From the NCBI RefSeq assembly GCF_025996515.1, contig NZ_BLRH01000009.1:372001-436000 (forward strand): 64,000 nucleotides of DNA, read 5' to 3'. Below are positions 18,783-26,997 of this stretch, piece after piece. The stretch is from Rhizohabitans arisaemae (GTDB lineage: Bacteria > Actinomycetota > Actinomycetes > Streptosporangiales > Streptosporangiaceae). Position 1 is the first letter of the stretch, and each line of letters starts with the position of its first letter. The notes beneath the pieces are model-generated. The model made no database searches. It was not told the origin of the DNA and was given only the letters and a program-made list of their open reading frames with translations. Made by a program: the position numbers and the translations under genes.

Positions 18783-19118
18783 GTGTTCGTCATCGAGGTG
18801 CGACCGGGCCAAGAGGTCGTGGAAACCCTGGAACACGAGGTCAAGAAACTGGGGATTCTCCACGGCGCCGTCGTCTCCCTGATCGGCTCCGTGGACGAGT
18901 GCTGCATCTCCAACATGCCCGCCCACGACGCGACCGAGGAGACCCTCACCGACTACAGCGAACCGTTCGAACTCTCCGGAACCGGCGAGATCGTGGACGG
19001 CAAGCCCCACCTCCACGTCGTTCTCGGGCGGCAGGACGACAAGGCCCTGGCGGGCCACCTCCACTGGGGCAGAGTCCGCACCTGGTTCGTCCGCGCCTAC
19101 GTCACCGCGCTGGACTGA
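18783..19118 (+). CDS. PPC/DUF296-domain protein
   Basis: A 111-aa protein from GTG 18783 with a strong GAGGAGG 4-10 nt upstream. It fits the plant-and-prokaryote-conserved (DUF296) fold: GILHGAVVSLIGSVDECCI, a central GTGEI, and the C-terminal HLHVVLGRQDDKALAGHL, with histidines that bind metal in some family members. Bacterial members are trimeric and mostly of unknown role. The tight spacing after the XRE gene suggests the regulator controls, or is modulated by, this protein. Confidence 0.8.
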   Translation: MFVIEVRPGQEVVETLEHEVKKLGILHGAVVSLIGSVDECCISNMPAHDATEETLTDYSEPFELSGTGEIVDGKPHLHVVLGRQDDKALAGHLHWGRVRTWFVRAYVTALD

Positions 19119-19221
19119 CCCGCCCCACGAGCCGGTCGCCGGGCTGTGGCGTCGCCGCATCCCGGCGACCGCTTTTCGGTCCCATCTCGAAGCGCCGTAT
19201 CCCCCACCTGGGGATCTCCGA

Positions 19222-19281
19222 ATTGTTTGGTCGCCGGGCAGGGCCTGCCAAACAATCCCGCGGTGACTAAACCTGGTGTCG
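19222..19281 (+). promoter_or_regulatory. Shared inverted-repeat element, copy 1
   Basis: ATTGTTTGG (19222-19230) and CCAAACAAT (19248-19256) flank 17 nt. A diverged block CGGTGACTAAACCTG follows where other copies have CGGTCGATAGACCTG. A GC-rich leader hairpin (GCCCCGG 19286-19292 with CCGGGGC 19313-19319) separates it from the start codon. The right arm ends 95 nt before the gene start, as in the other copies. Confidence 0.8.
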
Positions 19282-19351
19282 CAAGGCCCCGGCGGGACGC
19301 TTTCGCTCCGGCCCGGGGCACGCTTCGACCTTCCTGAGAAGGGGACCATCA

Positions 19352-19849
19352 GTGAAGAGCATCACCAAGGCAGTCGCGCTCACCGCGGCGGCGGTTCTCG
19401 CGGGGACGGTGTTCGCCGGATCGGCGAACGCCGCGAACCCGGCCGACCCGACGGCTCCCGCCGTCGAGGCGCCGTCCGAGCAGGAGTACACGGCCGCGGC
19501 CACCCTGCCCTGCCGGGGCGGCTCGGTCACCTTGCGCAAGCCGTGGCGGTCCGGTCCGCACATCCTCACCTCCTCCACGATCGTCTGCGCGAGCGACACC
19601 GCTCCGCTCAACCGGATCGGGTACGTCGACGTCCGGCTGGACCAGTACCGAGGCCTCGGCATCTGGCGCAACAAGGCGAACGAGAAGATCTCCATCCGCA
19701 ACGCCGCGATCAGGACGACCCTCACCCCGTCCTGGAGGTGCTCGGGCGGCAACCAGCTCTACCGCAACCACACCGAGGGGTACGTCAAGGAAGGTCTGGC
19801 CGGGCCGAAGGAGTTCTCCCACAAGTCCGAGAAGCGCCTGACCTGCTGA
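19352..19849 (+). CDS. Secreted four-cysteine protein, paralogue 1
   Basis: A 165-aa exported protein from GTG 19352 (GAAGGGGA upstream). Signal peptide about 1-27 (AGSANA), then a low-complexity Ala/Pro segment, then a core of about 115 residues with Cys54 (LPCRGG), Cys79, Cys130 (RCSGGNQLYRN) and Cys165, the last residue. It is closest to paralogue 2: both share LDQYRG-GIWRNKA and SGGNQLYRN. Four cysteines suggest two disulfides outside the cell. I recognise no known family; enzyme motifs are absent. Confidence 0.82.
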   Translation: MKSITKAVALTAAAVLAGTVFAGSANAANPADPTAPAVEAPSEQEYTAAATLPCRGGSVTLRKPWRSGPHILTSSTIVCASDTAPLNRIGYVDVRLDQYRGLGIWRNKANEKISIRNAAIRTTLTPSWRCSGGNQLYRNHTEGYVKEGLAGPKEFSHKSEKRLTC

Positions 19850-19863
19850 CCTGATGACACGGG

Positions 19864-19894
19864 GGTGGGGCGGCCACCCGTCGGCCGCCCCACC
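19864..19894 (+). terminator. Hairpin after paralogue 1
   Basis: GGTGGGGCGGCC (19864-19875) pairs perfectly with GGCCGCCCCACC (19883-19894) around a 7-nt loop, 14 bp after the stop codon. There is no T tract, as is common in high-GC actinomycetes. Confidence 0.65.
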
Positions 19895-19923
19895 TCCCGG
19901 ACGAGACCGCGCGGCCTCCCCCT

Positions 19924-20188
19924 CCGATCCGCACCCCGGTGCGGCACCCGGCCACAGCCTTTCGCGTGGCCGGGTGACCCGCAGCGCTTCTCCGGCGGAA
20001 CCGAGAAGCCACCCACCGCCGATCCGAGGACGGGGCACCGCGCCCTCGCACCCCACCCGCGGCCCGGGCCGCGCGGTCTCTCCCCCCGATCCGCACCCCG
20101 GTGCGGCACCCGGCCACAGCCTTTCGCGTGGCCGGGTGACCCGCAGCGCTTCTCCGGCGGAACCGAGAAGCCACCCACCGCCGATCCG
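19924..20188. repeat. Two identical 103-bp direct repeats, each with a hairpin
   Basis: 19924-20026 and 20086-20188 are identical over 103 bp at a period of 162 bp. Each contains the perfect 11-bp stem CACCCGGCCAC/GTGGCCGGGTG with a 10-nt loop (19945-19976 and 20107-20138). No ORF in the repeats has a coding character. They lie between paralogues 1 and 2, and their identity points to a recent duplication or ongoing conversion. Confidence 0.9.
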
Positions 20189-20245
20189 GCGACACCGGGG
20201 GGTGGAACACCTCCCTCGCGACCCACCCCCCGCCACCCGAAAGCG

Positions 20246-20332
20246 GCTCATCCGGCGCCGGCCCCATCGGGGCAAGGGCCGGCGCCGGATGAGCACGGCG
20301 CCACCCCCGCGGCATACAGCGGGGGTGGCGCC
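20246..20332. terminator. Two large perfect hairpins in tandem
   Basis: The first has 19-bp arms (20246-20264 with 20276-20294) and an 11-nt loop; the second has 14-bp arms (20297-20310 with 20319-20332) and an 8-nt loop. With the repeats to the left they fill the 761-bp gap between paralogues 1 and 2. A very strong transcription barrier is likely; a structured RNA is possible. Confidence 0.7.
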
Positions 20333-20482
20333 TCCCCGTCACCGTCGAACCGTCCGCAGGCCGTACGGACTTTCGGTCGCCGGGCCCATGCCGTCCCGGG
20401 GCCTTGGTCGCGGGCGCCGTACGGACGTTCGGTGAAGGCCGCGGCGATGCCAGGCACCCGGGCGAGCCGGTCGCGAATCTTT

Positions 20483-20543
20483 ATTGTTTGCCCGCTCATC
20501 GGGGGGCTGGCAAACAATCGGGCGGTCGATAGACCTGATGGCG
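20483..20543 (+). promoter_or_regulatory. Shared inverted-repeat element, copy 2
   Basis: This is the best copy: ATTGTTTGCC (20483-20492) and GGCAAACAAT (20509-20518) are perfect 10-bp arms around 16 nt, followed by GTCGATAGACCTGATGGCG ending at 20543. A perfect 12-bp leader hairpin (20547-20558 with 20565-20576) comes next. The right arm ends 92 nt before the gene start. The right arm would overlap a -35 region if GATAGACC is the -10. Confidence 0.85.
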
Positions 20544-20610
20544 CACCCCGGACCGCGGTGGCCCCCGCGGTCCGGGTCGGAAATCCACCTTCACGAAGAA
20601 GGGACCATCA

Positions 20611-21084
20611 GTGATGACTACCCAGCGAATCGCCGCGGCAACCGTCGCGATGCTCACCGGCGTGACCCTGCTCGCCGGCCCGGCCGCCGCAAGTACCGCC
20701 GCGGCGCCCGCCAAGGCGGAGTCCGCGTCCGCGGCCGCCCCCCAGTCCATCCCGTGCCGCGGCGGCTACGTCCGAATGGCCTCCCCGTGGCGGTCCGGCT
20801 CCTCCATCAAGGTCTCCACCATCGCCCACTGCGACACCGTTCCGTGGAGCAGGGTCGGTTACATCGAGGTCAACCTGGACCAGTACCGAGGGGTCGGGAT
20901 CTGGCGCAACAAGGCCAGGAAGTCGTACAGCGTCAGAGCCCGCGGCTTCACGGTGACCCTCCAGCCGACGTGGCGGTGCTCGGGCGGCAACCAGCTCTAC
21001 CGCAACCAGACCAAGGGATGGATCGTCGAGGACCGCAGGCGCGACTTCAAGCGTACGGTGCCCAACCGCCGGATCAGCTGCTGA
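20611..21084 (+). CDS. Secreted four-cysteine protein, paralogue 2
   Basis: A 157-aa exported protein. GTG 20611 and ATG 20614 are both possible; GAAGAAGGGACC is upstream and the same AGGGACCATCA context occurs before paralogue 1. Signal peptide about 1-28 (AAAS), Ala-rich spacer, then Cys49 (IPCRGG), Cys74, Cys123 (RCSGGNQLYRN) and terminal Cys157. Spacings of 25, 49 and 34 match its paralogues. It has its own copy of the inverted-repeat element and leader hairpin. Confidence 0.83.
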   Translation: MMTTQRIAAATVAMLTGVTLLAGPAAASTAAAPAKAESASAAAPQSIPCRGGYVRMASPWRSGSSIKVSTIAHCDTVPWSRVGYIEVNLDQYRGVGIWRNKARKSYSVRARGFTVTLQPTWRCSGGNQLYRNQTKGWIVEDRRRDFKRTVPNRRISC

Positions 21085-21098
21085 CCGGGAACCCGTGA

Positions 21099-21142
21099 CG
21101 ACGGGGGCCGGGGTGTCCGGCGCGGCACCCCGGCCCCCGTCG
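21099..21142 (+). terminator. Strong hairpin after paralogue 2
   Basis: Perfect 17-bp arms (21099-21115 with 21126-21142) around a 10-nt loop, 14 bp after the stop codon and before the lipoprotein gene. Confidence 0.75.
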
Positions 21143-21214
21143 CCGAGTCCACCCGGCAGACCGGCGCGCGGCCCCGGCGGACCGGCCGTCCCGACATCCA
21201 AGGAGAGGAAGCCG

Positions 21215-21748
21215 ATGAACTCACGTGGGAGACATGTCCTGTCCGGCGTCCTGGCGGGGGCCGTGCTCGTCGGCACGCTCGCCGGCTGCGGGGACGCCGA
21301 GGCCGGCAAACGGCGGTACATCGCCGAGGTGGAGGCGGTCTGCGCGGCGGCGGGGCAGGAGACCGACCCGGAGCGGCATCCGGTCGAGTCCGCGGCGGAC
21401 CAGGTGACGGAGCTGGAACGCGCCGCCTCGGCGATGGGGACCGCCGCACGCCGGATCCAAGCCATCGAGCCGCCCCCCGCGGACGCGGAGCGGGTGAAGA
21501 CCGGCTTCATAGCGCCCGCCGGGAGGCTCGCCGCGCGGATCGACGGCTACGCGCGGCAGGCCAAGGCCGCGCTGGCGGCCCGGAATCAGGCCGAGGTCGA
21601 CCGTATCGTGGCGGCGTCGCTGGACCCGGATCAGGACGAGAAGGCGATGCGGGCCTTCGCCCGCGCCTACGGGTTCACGCTCTGTGCCGGGGAGGAACCC
21701 GGTCAGCCCCCGAGCGAAAACCTGAACGGTGTTGCCGACCCCTCGTGA
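21215..21748 (+). CDS. Lipoprotein of unknown function
   Basis: A 177-aa protein from ATG 21215 with AGGAGAGGAA just upstream. The signal peptide ends in a lipobox TLAGC with Cys25, so it should be lipid-anchored outside the membrane. The rest is helical and Ala/Glu/Arg-rich, with a coiled-coil-like stretch (about 60-150) and Cys pairs early and late (VCAAAG, TLCAGE). It resembles the many small actinomycete lipoproteins with no assigned role. It sits inside the cluster of secreted four-cysteine proteins but is not a paralogue of them. Confidence 0.8.
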   Translation: MNSRGRHVLSGVLAGAVLVGTLAGCGDAEAGKRRYIAEVEAVCAAAGQETDPERHPVESAADQVTELERAASAMGTAARRIQAIEPPPADAERVKTGFIAPAGRLAARIDGYARQAKAALAARNQAEVDRIVAASLDPDQDEKAMRAFARAYGFTLCAGEEPGQPPSENLNGVADPS

Positions 21749-21824
21749 CCCGGATAGGTTCCCGGATCACCGCCCGGGGACCGGGCCTCGCGTGGCCGGC
21801 GTCCGGCGTACCGAGCCCGTCGTT

Positions 21825-21883
21825 TTGTTTGGCGCGCCGAATCGGGCTGCCAAACAATCCCCGGGTCGGTAGACCTGACGGCG
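21825..21883 (+). promoter_or_regulatory. Shared inverted-repeat element, copy 3
   Basis: TTGTTTGGC (21825-21833) and GCCAAACAA (21849-21857), perfect 9-bp arms around 15 nt, followed by GTCGGTAGACCTGACGGCG ending at 21883. The leader then holds a 10-bp stem with a 2-nt bulge (21891-21902 with 21909-21918). The right arm ends 96 nt before the gene start. Confidence 0.83.
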
Positions 21884-21953
21884 TACGGCAGGCGGGGACG
21901 TCCCCCGTGACGTCCGCCCGAGCCCACCCGGTACCCCAGCCCCAGGAGCCACT

Positions 21954-22427
21954 GTGAACACCCCCAAGGCCCTCGTCGCCGTCGCCACCGCGCTCGCGGG
22001 CATCCTGATCACCACCCCGGCGAGCGCCGCCGGGACCGCTCCCACCGTCGCCGCGTCCTCGCCGTACCGGCCCGCCGCCCAGTTCAGCCTGCCGTGCGCC
22101 GGCGGCTGGCTCCGCATCGAGGTGCCTCAGCGGAGTGGCAACACGGTCAAATCCTCGGTGACCGCCCGCTGCGCCCGCTCCCTTCTGACCCGGACCGGGT
22201 ACATCAAGGCCACGCTGGAGCGGCGGGTCGGAGGTGCCTGGATCCCCACGACCAGGGGAAGCCAGTCCCTCGGTTCGGGCGCTTACACCAAGACCTTCCC
22301 GCTCCGGGTGACCTGTGCCCGCGGCTCCTCGCAGTACCGGACCCGCGCCGAAGGATGGATCAAGGAGGGTTCGGGGGCGAAGCGGCCGTTCTCCCGGGTG
22401 AGCCCGCTCAAGCGGATCACCTGCTGA
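21954..22427 (+). CDS. Secreted four-cysteine protein, paralogue 3
   Basis: A 157-aa exported protein from GTG 21954 (CAGGAG upstream). Signal peptide about 1-26 (PASAA). Cys48 (LPCAGG), Cys73, Cys121 (TCARGSSQYRT) and terminal Cys157. It shares GWIKEGSG-KR-F near the end with paralogue 6 and GAWIPTT in the middle where paralogue 6 has GRWRVVY. The HTH-STAND gene begins 131 bp downstream. Confidence 0.83.
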   Translation: MNTPKALVAVATALAGILITTPASAAGTAPTVAASSPYRPAAQFSLPCAGGWLRIEVPQRSGNTVKSSVTARCARSLLTRTGYIKATLERRVGGAWIPTTRGSQSLGSGAYTKTFPLRVTCARGSSQYRTRAEGWIKEGSGAKRPFSRVSPLKRITC

Positions 22428-22490
22428 CCGCGTCCCCCGATCCGCCGGGAGGTCGGAGCAGGTTTTCCCCACCCTAATTGCATACATTTC

Positions 22491-22520
22491 ATGATCTGAG
22501 TAGGTTTGTGGGCCTCTAGA
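22491..22520 (+). promoter_or_regulatory. Conserved promoter of first HTH-STAND gene
   Basis: The block AGTAGGTTTGTGGGCCTCTA is almost identical to the one before the second HTH-STAND gene (28208 onward). Reading it as a promoter gives ATGATC, an 18-bp spacer and TCTAGA, about 38 bp before the GTG start. The assignment rests on conservation between the two copies. Confidence 0.55.
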
Positions 22521-22558
22521 GCGTCGCTGTCTCTCGTCGGCGAAGGGGCACCCAAGCG

Positions 22559-25500
22559 GTGGGTCGTCTGGAAAGCCCGGTGGACCCGGCCGAGGGGCCT
22601 GTGCAACGCCTCGCCTACGAGCTGCGCAAACTCCGCCAGGAGGCCGGTGGGCTGACCTACCGCGCGATGGCCCGGCGGGCGGGGTACTCGGTCACCACCC
22701 TCTCCCAGGCCGCCGGGGGTGAGCGCCTGGCCTCACTCCCGGTCGTCCTCGCCTACGTGCAGGCGTGCGGCGGGGACCTCGCCGAATGGGAGGAACGCTG
22801 GCACCTGGCCGACCGGGAGCTCGCGGACGACCTGGACGAAGGGGCGGAGGCCGCGGCGCCGTATCTCGGCCTCTCCTCCTACGACTCAGGCGACGCCGAC
22901 CGGTTCTTCGGGCGGGAACGGCTCGTCGCCGACCTGCTGGATCTGCTGAAACGGCAGCGGTTCGCCGCGGTGTTCGGCCCGTCCGGCAGCGGCAAGTCCT
23001 CCCTGCTGCGGGCCGGGCTCACCACGGCGCTCCGCCGGGAGTCGGGTGACGAGATCCGGGTGCTCACGCCCGGTGAGCACCCGATGGGCAACGCCGACCG
23101 CTTCCGGCCCGGCGGGTCCGACACCGACGTCGTGATCCTCGTCGACCAGTTCGAAGAGGTGTTCACGCTCTGCCGGGACCAAGCCGAGCGGACCGAGTTC
23201 ATCGACCTGATGCTCACCCCGCGGTCGCGAACCCGGGTGGTGCTGGCCGTACGGGCCGACTTCTTCGGGCGGTGCGCCGAACACCGCGAGCTCGCCGAGG
23301 CGCTCCGCGACGCCAACCTGCTGGTCGGGCCGATGGACCGGGAGGAGCTCCGCGAGGCGATCGTGCGGCCCGCCCTGGCCGAAGGCGTGATCGTGGAGCG
23401 GACCCTGGCCTCGGCGATCATCGCCGACGTCGCCGACGAGCCGGGGGCGCTCCCGCTCATGTCGCACGCGCTCCGGGAGACCTGGCGCCGCCGCCGGGGC
23501 AAGATGCTGACGCTGGCCGTGTACGAGAGCATCGGCCGGGTGCACGGGGCGATCAGCCACACCGCGGAGATCCTGTACGGCCGGCTGACGCCGGCGCAGG
23601 CCAGGACCGCCCGGCGGATCCTGCTCCGGCTGATCATGCCCGGCCGTCGGGCCGAGGACACCCGCCGACCCGCCTCCCGGGCCGAACTCGACCCGCTCCG
23701 GGACGCCGACACCGCGCGGGTCATCGAACTGCTCGCCGGGGCCAGGCTCCTCACCCTCCACCACGACACCGTGGAACTCGCCCACGAGGCCCTCATCGCC
23801 TCCTGGCCCCGGCTCCGCCGCTGGGTCGACGAAGACCGCGACCGGCTGAACGCCCAACGCCAGCTCACCCAGGCCGCCGAGACCTGGGAACGGCACGACC
23901 ACGACCCCGGGGCCCTGTACCGCGGAGCGCGACTGGAGGTCGTGGGCAGGCTCCTCGACCTCCCGGAACACCGCGACGACCTCACCCCGCTGGAGCGCCG
24001 TTTTCTGCACCGGAGCACGGCGCTCGCCCGGCGCGAGGCCCGGATCAAGCTGTTCTTCGCCGTCGTGCTGGTGATCCTGCTGGTCGTCTCCACCACCGCC
24101 GCGGTGGTCGCCTTCTCCCAGACCGACCTCGCCGAGTCCAGGCTCGACGAGGCGACGGCCCGGCTGGCCTCGACCCGCGCCGCCACGCTGCGCGCCGTCG
24201 ATCCCGCCGCGGCCCGGCGGCTGAGCGTCGCCGCCTGGCGGATCGCCCCCGTCCCCGAGGCCAGGGACCAGCTCATCGACTCGATGATCGACCCCGCGAC
24301 GGACGTGTTCACCGACCCCCACAACGCGGTGGGATCGGTGCAGACCCTCAACGCGGACGGCACCCGGCTCGTCGTCTACACCCCGGGGTCGGGGGGCGAA
24401 CCCGGCGCCCTGCGGATCCACGACCTCGGCGGCGGCGGCTCGATCGCCCGGCTGAGCTGGACGAACGAGGACGGGGTGAGCGCCCTGGCCGTGAGCCCGG
24501 ACGGCGCGACGGTGGCGGTGGCCGGCCCGACCGGCACCCGGCTGTGGCGCGTCGGCGGACAAGAGCCCACCGGCCCCGCCTTCGGCCCCGAGGTGCTGCC
24601 CGGCGAGTACGAACGGGTGGAGTTCGGTCTGAATCCGGACCTGCTCACCATCGCCGCCGGCGGCGTGGTCGAGACCTGGGACGTCCGCCGCGGCATCCCG
24701 TTGCTCGCCGAGCCGGTCGCCGCGATCAGCCCGGACGGACGGCTGGCCCTGGTCATCCCCTCGGTCGCGCACGACTCCCTGGTCGCCGACGCGGACGTCG
24801 CCGCCGGATCCCTCACCCGGCGGGGACCGGCGCGCACCCGGCGGGTCGAGTTGTGGGACCTGCGCAAGGGCCGGTCGATCCGAGCGTCCTGGCTGCCCAA
24901 GACCGCGACCGTCGGCACGTTCAGCCCGGACGGAAAGCGCCTCGCCCTGTCCACCAAGACCGGGATCCGGGTGTTCGACGCGAGTACCGGCGACGAGCTC
25001 ACTCCCCCGATGCTCCCACCCGCCGAACGGGTGACGTTCAGCCCGGACGGCCGATTCGTCGCCGGAGCCGTCTCCACCGGCCTGGTCCACCTGTGGCGGG
25101 CCGACGACGCGACCCTGCTCACGTCGCTTCCGTTCGCCTCGACCCGGTCGACACCGGTCCCCCGGATCTCCGGCGACGGGCGGCTGCTCCGGGTGAACGG
25201 CGCGTTCGGCGCCGTCAACACGTTCGACGTCTCCGCGCACCTCCGGCCGACGGTGCTCGGGCCGGGCGACGGCGAACGACGGTTCAGCCCGGACGGCCGC
25301 CTCCTGGCGGTGGGCGACGACCGCGAAAAGGCGTGGCGGGTACGCGTCTTCGACGTCGCCACCCGCAGACAGCTCGGCCCCCCCTTGGCGGCGGGCGAGC
25401 CACCCGGCGAACCCGGTCTCCCGGCGCAGGGCCCGTACCATCCCGTGTTCGGCCCCGACGGCCGCACGCTGGCGCTCACCCACCCCGGCTCCCCGACGGT

Positions 25501-26275
25501 CTCCCTCTGGGACATCGCGACGGGGACCCGGATCGGCGACATCCGCGTGCGGGCGCGGAACGCCGCCGGGGTGCGGGCCCTGGCGTTCTCCCCCGACGGG
25601 GCCACCGCCGCGCTGGGCGTCTACGCCCCGCAGGCGGTCGACCCCGAGGTGGAACTGTGGCACGTCCCCAGCCGGACGTGGACCGGAACCGTCACCGGGG
25701 TGAGCGGGGACGTCCTCACCTTCAGCCCCGACGGCCGGCGGCTGTACGCGGGCGACGGGTTCCAAGGGGTGTCGGTGGACACCGTGACCCGGCGCGTCCT
25801 GCCGAACGGGCCCGACGTCCGCGCCGGAGGGACGGTGCTGTTCGCCGGCGACCGGGCGGTGACCGGGGACAGCGCGGGCCGGCTCTCCTTCTGGAGCCCC
25901 GACCTGCGCGAATCCCTGGGTCCGTCGTTGAACGCGCATGCGGAGTCGATCAGCGCGCTGGTCGCCTCCCCCGACGGCGGCCTGCTCGCCTCCGTCGCGA
26001 ACGGCGAGGAGATCGTCCGGATCTGGGACCCGTACGGGCGCCGGCCGGTCGGTTCGCCGATCAAGCTGCCCACCGAGTCCCGCCCCGCGGTGGCGTTCCA
26101 CGGAAAGACGCTGCTGATCTCCTCCCCGGACGGGACGCTCCACGAGATCCCCGTCGACCCCGAGACCGTAGCCGCCCGGATCTGCGCCCGAGACGGCGAC
26201 CTCTCCGCCGCCGAGTGGCGCCGCCACATCCCCGAACTGCCCCCGCGCAGCTGCCGCCGATCCCCCGGCGAGTGA
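22559..26275 (+). CDS. HTH - STAND NTPase - membrane segment - WD40 protein, copy 1
   Basis: A 1238-aa multidomain protein. An XRE-type HTH (about 15-85, TYRAMARRAGYSVTTLSQAAGG) leads into FFGRERLV and a STAND NTPase with Walker A GPSGSGKSS (140-148), Walker B VVILVDQFEE (191-200), and conserved GALPLMSHALRETW and VELAHEALI motifs. One transmembrane helix lies near 496-519 (FFAVVLVILLVVSTTAAVVAF), after which about 720 residues form WD40-like repeats (many FSPDGR and LWD motifs). This order predicts a cytoplasmic HTH/NTPase and an extracytoplasmic propeller: a one-component transmembrane sensor. It sits among secreted four-cysteine proteins, which could be its outputs or ligands. It is very similar to the gene at 28265. 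Confidence 0.88.
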   Translation: MGRLESPVDPAEGPVQRLAYELRKLRQEAGGLTYRAMARRAGYSVTTLSQAAGGERLASLPVVLAYVQACGGDLAEWEERWHLADRELADDLDEGAEAAAPYLGLSSYDSGDADRFFGRERLVADLLDLLKRQRFAAVFGPSGSGKSSLLRAGLTTALRRESGDEIRVLTPGEHPMGNADRFRPGGSDTDVVILVDQFEEVFTLCRDQAERTEFIDLMLTPRSRTRVVLAVRADFFGRCAEHRELAEALRDANLLVGPMDREELREAIVRPALAEGVIVERTLASAIIADVADEPGALPLMSHALRETWRRRRGKMLTLAVYESIGRVHGAISHTAEILYGRLTPAQARTARRILLRLIMPGRRAEDTRRPASRAELDPLRDADTARVIELLAGARLLTLHHDTVELAHEALIASWPRLRRWVDEDRDRLNAQRQLTQAAETWERHDHDPGALYRGARLEVVGRLLDLPEHRDDLTPLERRFLHRSTALARREARIKLFFAVVLVILLVVSTTAAVVAFSQTDLAESRLDEATARLASTRAATLRAVDPAAARRLSVAAWRIAPVPEARDQLIDSMIDPATDVFTDPHNAVGSVQTLNADGTRLVVYTPGSGGEPGALRIHDLGGGGSIARLSWTNEDGVSALAVSPDGATVAVAGPTGTRLWRVGGQEPTGPAFGPEVLPGEYERVEFGLNPDLLTIAAGGVVETWDVRRGIPLLAEPVAAISPDGRLALVIPSVAHDSLVADADVAAGSLTRRGPARTRRVELWDLRKGRSIRASWLPKTATVGTFSPDGKRLALSTKTGIRVFDASTGDELTPPMLPPAERVTFSPDGRFVAGAVSTGLVHLWRADDATLLTSLPFASTRSTPVPRISGDGRLLRVNGAFGAVNTFDVSAHLRPTVLGPGDGERRFSPDGRLLAVGDDREKAWRVRVFDVATRRQLGPPLAAGEPPGEPGLPAQGPYHPVFGPDGRTLALTHPGSPTVSLWDIATGTRIGDIRVRARNAAGVRALAFSPDGATAALGVYAPQAVDPEVELWHVPSRTWTGTVTGVSGDVLTFSPDGRRLYAGDGFQGVSVDTVTRRVLPNGPDVRAGGTVLFAGDRAVTGDSAGRLSFWSPDLRESLGPSLNAHAESISALVASPDGGLLASVANGEEIVRIWDPYGRRPVGSPIKLPTESRPAVAFHGKTLLISSPDGTLHEIPVDPETVAARICARDGDLSAAEWRRHIPELPPRSCRRSPGE

Positions 26276-26331
26276 TCGGCGCAGCCCCGGAACCCCGGAC
26301 CGGCACGTCGGCGGAACCCCCGTGGCGTTGT

Positions 26332-26391
26332 TTGTTTGCCTGGTCACAGGGGGGCTGCCAAACAATCACCCCGTCGATACACCTGATGGCG
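26332..26391 (+). promoter_or_regulatory. Shared inverted-repeat element, copy 4
   Basis: TTGTTTG (26332-26338) and CAAACAA (26359-26365) followed by CGTCGATACACCTGATGGCG ending at 26391. The leader has a 9-bp stem (GGCCCCGGG 26395-26403 with CCCGGGGCC 26428-26436). It lies 101 nt before paralogue 4 and probably drives the three-gene run of paralogues 4-6. Confidence 0.82.
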
Positions 26392-26466
26392 AACGGCCCC
26401 GGGCGGTGGATTCCTCTCCCCCTTCGGCCCGGGGCCGGCCCACCTACGACCGAAGGACGCCATCGA

Positions 26467-26919
26467 ATGAAGACGACATACAAGCTCGCCGCCGCGATCT
26501 CGATTCTCGCCGGAGCCCTGCTCGCCGCCCCGGCCGCCGCCGCGGCCCCGGACGAGGCGCGGACCGCCTCCCCTCCCCCGGTGGTCGTGTCCAAGCCCAT
26601 CCCGTGCAAGGGCGGCTACACCCGGGTCACGTTCCAGCGTGCCGGGGCCGACCTGCGTACCACGGTGACCGTCCACTGCGACGCCTACCCGGGGCGGCGG
26701 AGCGGACAGATCCGCGTGGACCTGCGCGGCGCCGGCATCGGCGTCCCACCGGCCCCCGTCCAGATCACGAACAGGGCGTTCACCAAGACCTTCACCGCGA
26801 AGCAGCGCTGCCGCCCCGGTAAGCAGGTCCGCCGGGTGGTGGTCGGCGGCGTGATCAAGGAGGGGTCCCGCCCCGCGAAGCCCTTCAACGTCACCGTCGT
26901 CCGCCGGGTCGGCTGCTGA
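26467..26919 (+). CDS. Secreted four-cysteine protein, paralogue 4
   Basis: A 150-aa exported protein. ATG 26467 is chosen because it opens a clear signal peptide (about 1-27, AAAAA) with GAAGGA upstream; the reading frame is open far upstream by chance of GC content. Cys47 (IPCKGG), Cys71, Cys115 and terminal Cys150. It shares DAYPGRRSGQI with paralogues 5 and 6. First of three tandem paralogues behind one shared element. Confidence 0.82.
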   Translation: MKTTYKLAAAISILAGALLAAPAAAAAPDEARTASPPPVVVSKPIPCKGGYTRVTFQRAGADLRTTVTVHCDAYPGRRSGQIRVDLRGAGIGVPPAPVQITNRAFTKTFTAKQRCRPGKQVRRVVVGGVIKEGSRPAKPFNVTVVRRVGC

Positions 26920-26997
26920 CCCGCGAACCGTGAACACCCGGGGCGCTCCCCGGACACCCCGGCTCCCGTCCAGACCTCCCCACCTTAGGAAGCGTCC

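Noticed and set aside
19850-20345. CRISPR-like array in the repeat-rich spacer
   Set aside because: Only two 103-bp copies, with a 59-bp interval and internal hairpins; repeat length and number do not fit CRISPR and no cas genes are present.
23272-26466. Apparent 5' extension of paralogue 4 through the first HTH-STAND gene
   Set aside because: Only the last 150 codons are coding; the upstream part is an Arg/Pro-rich shadow of the STAND gene and the true ATG has a signal peptide and ribosome binding site.
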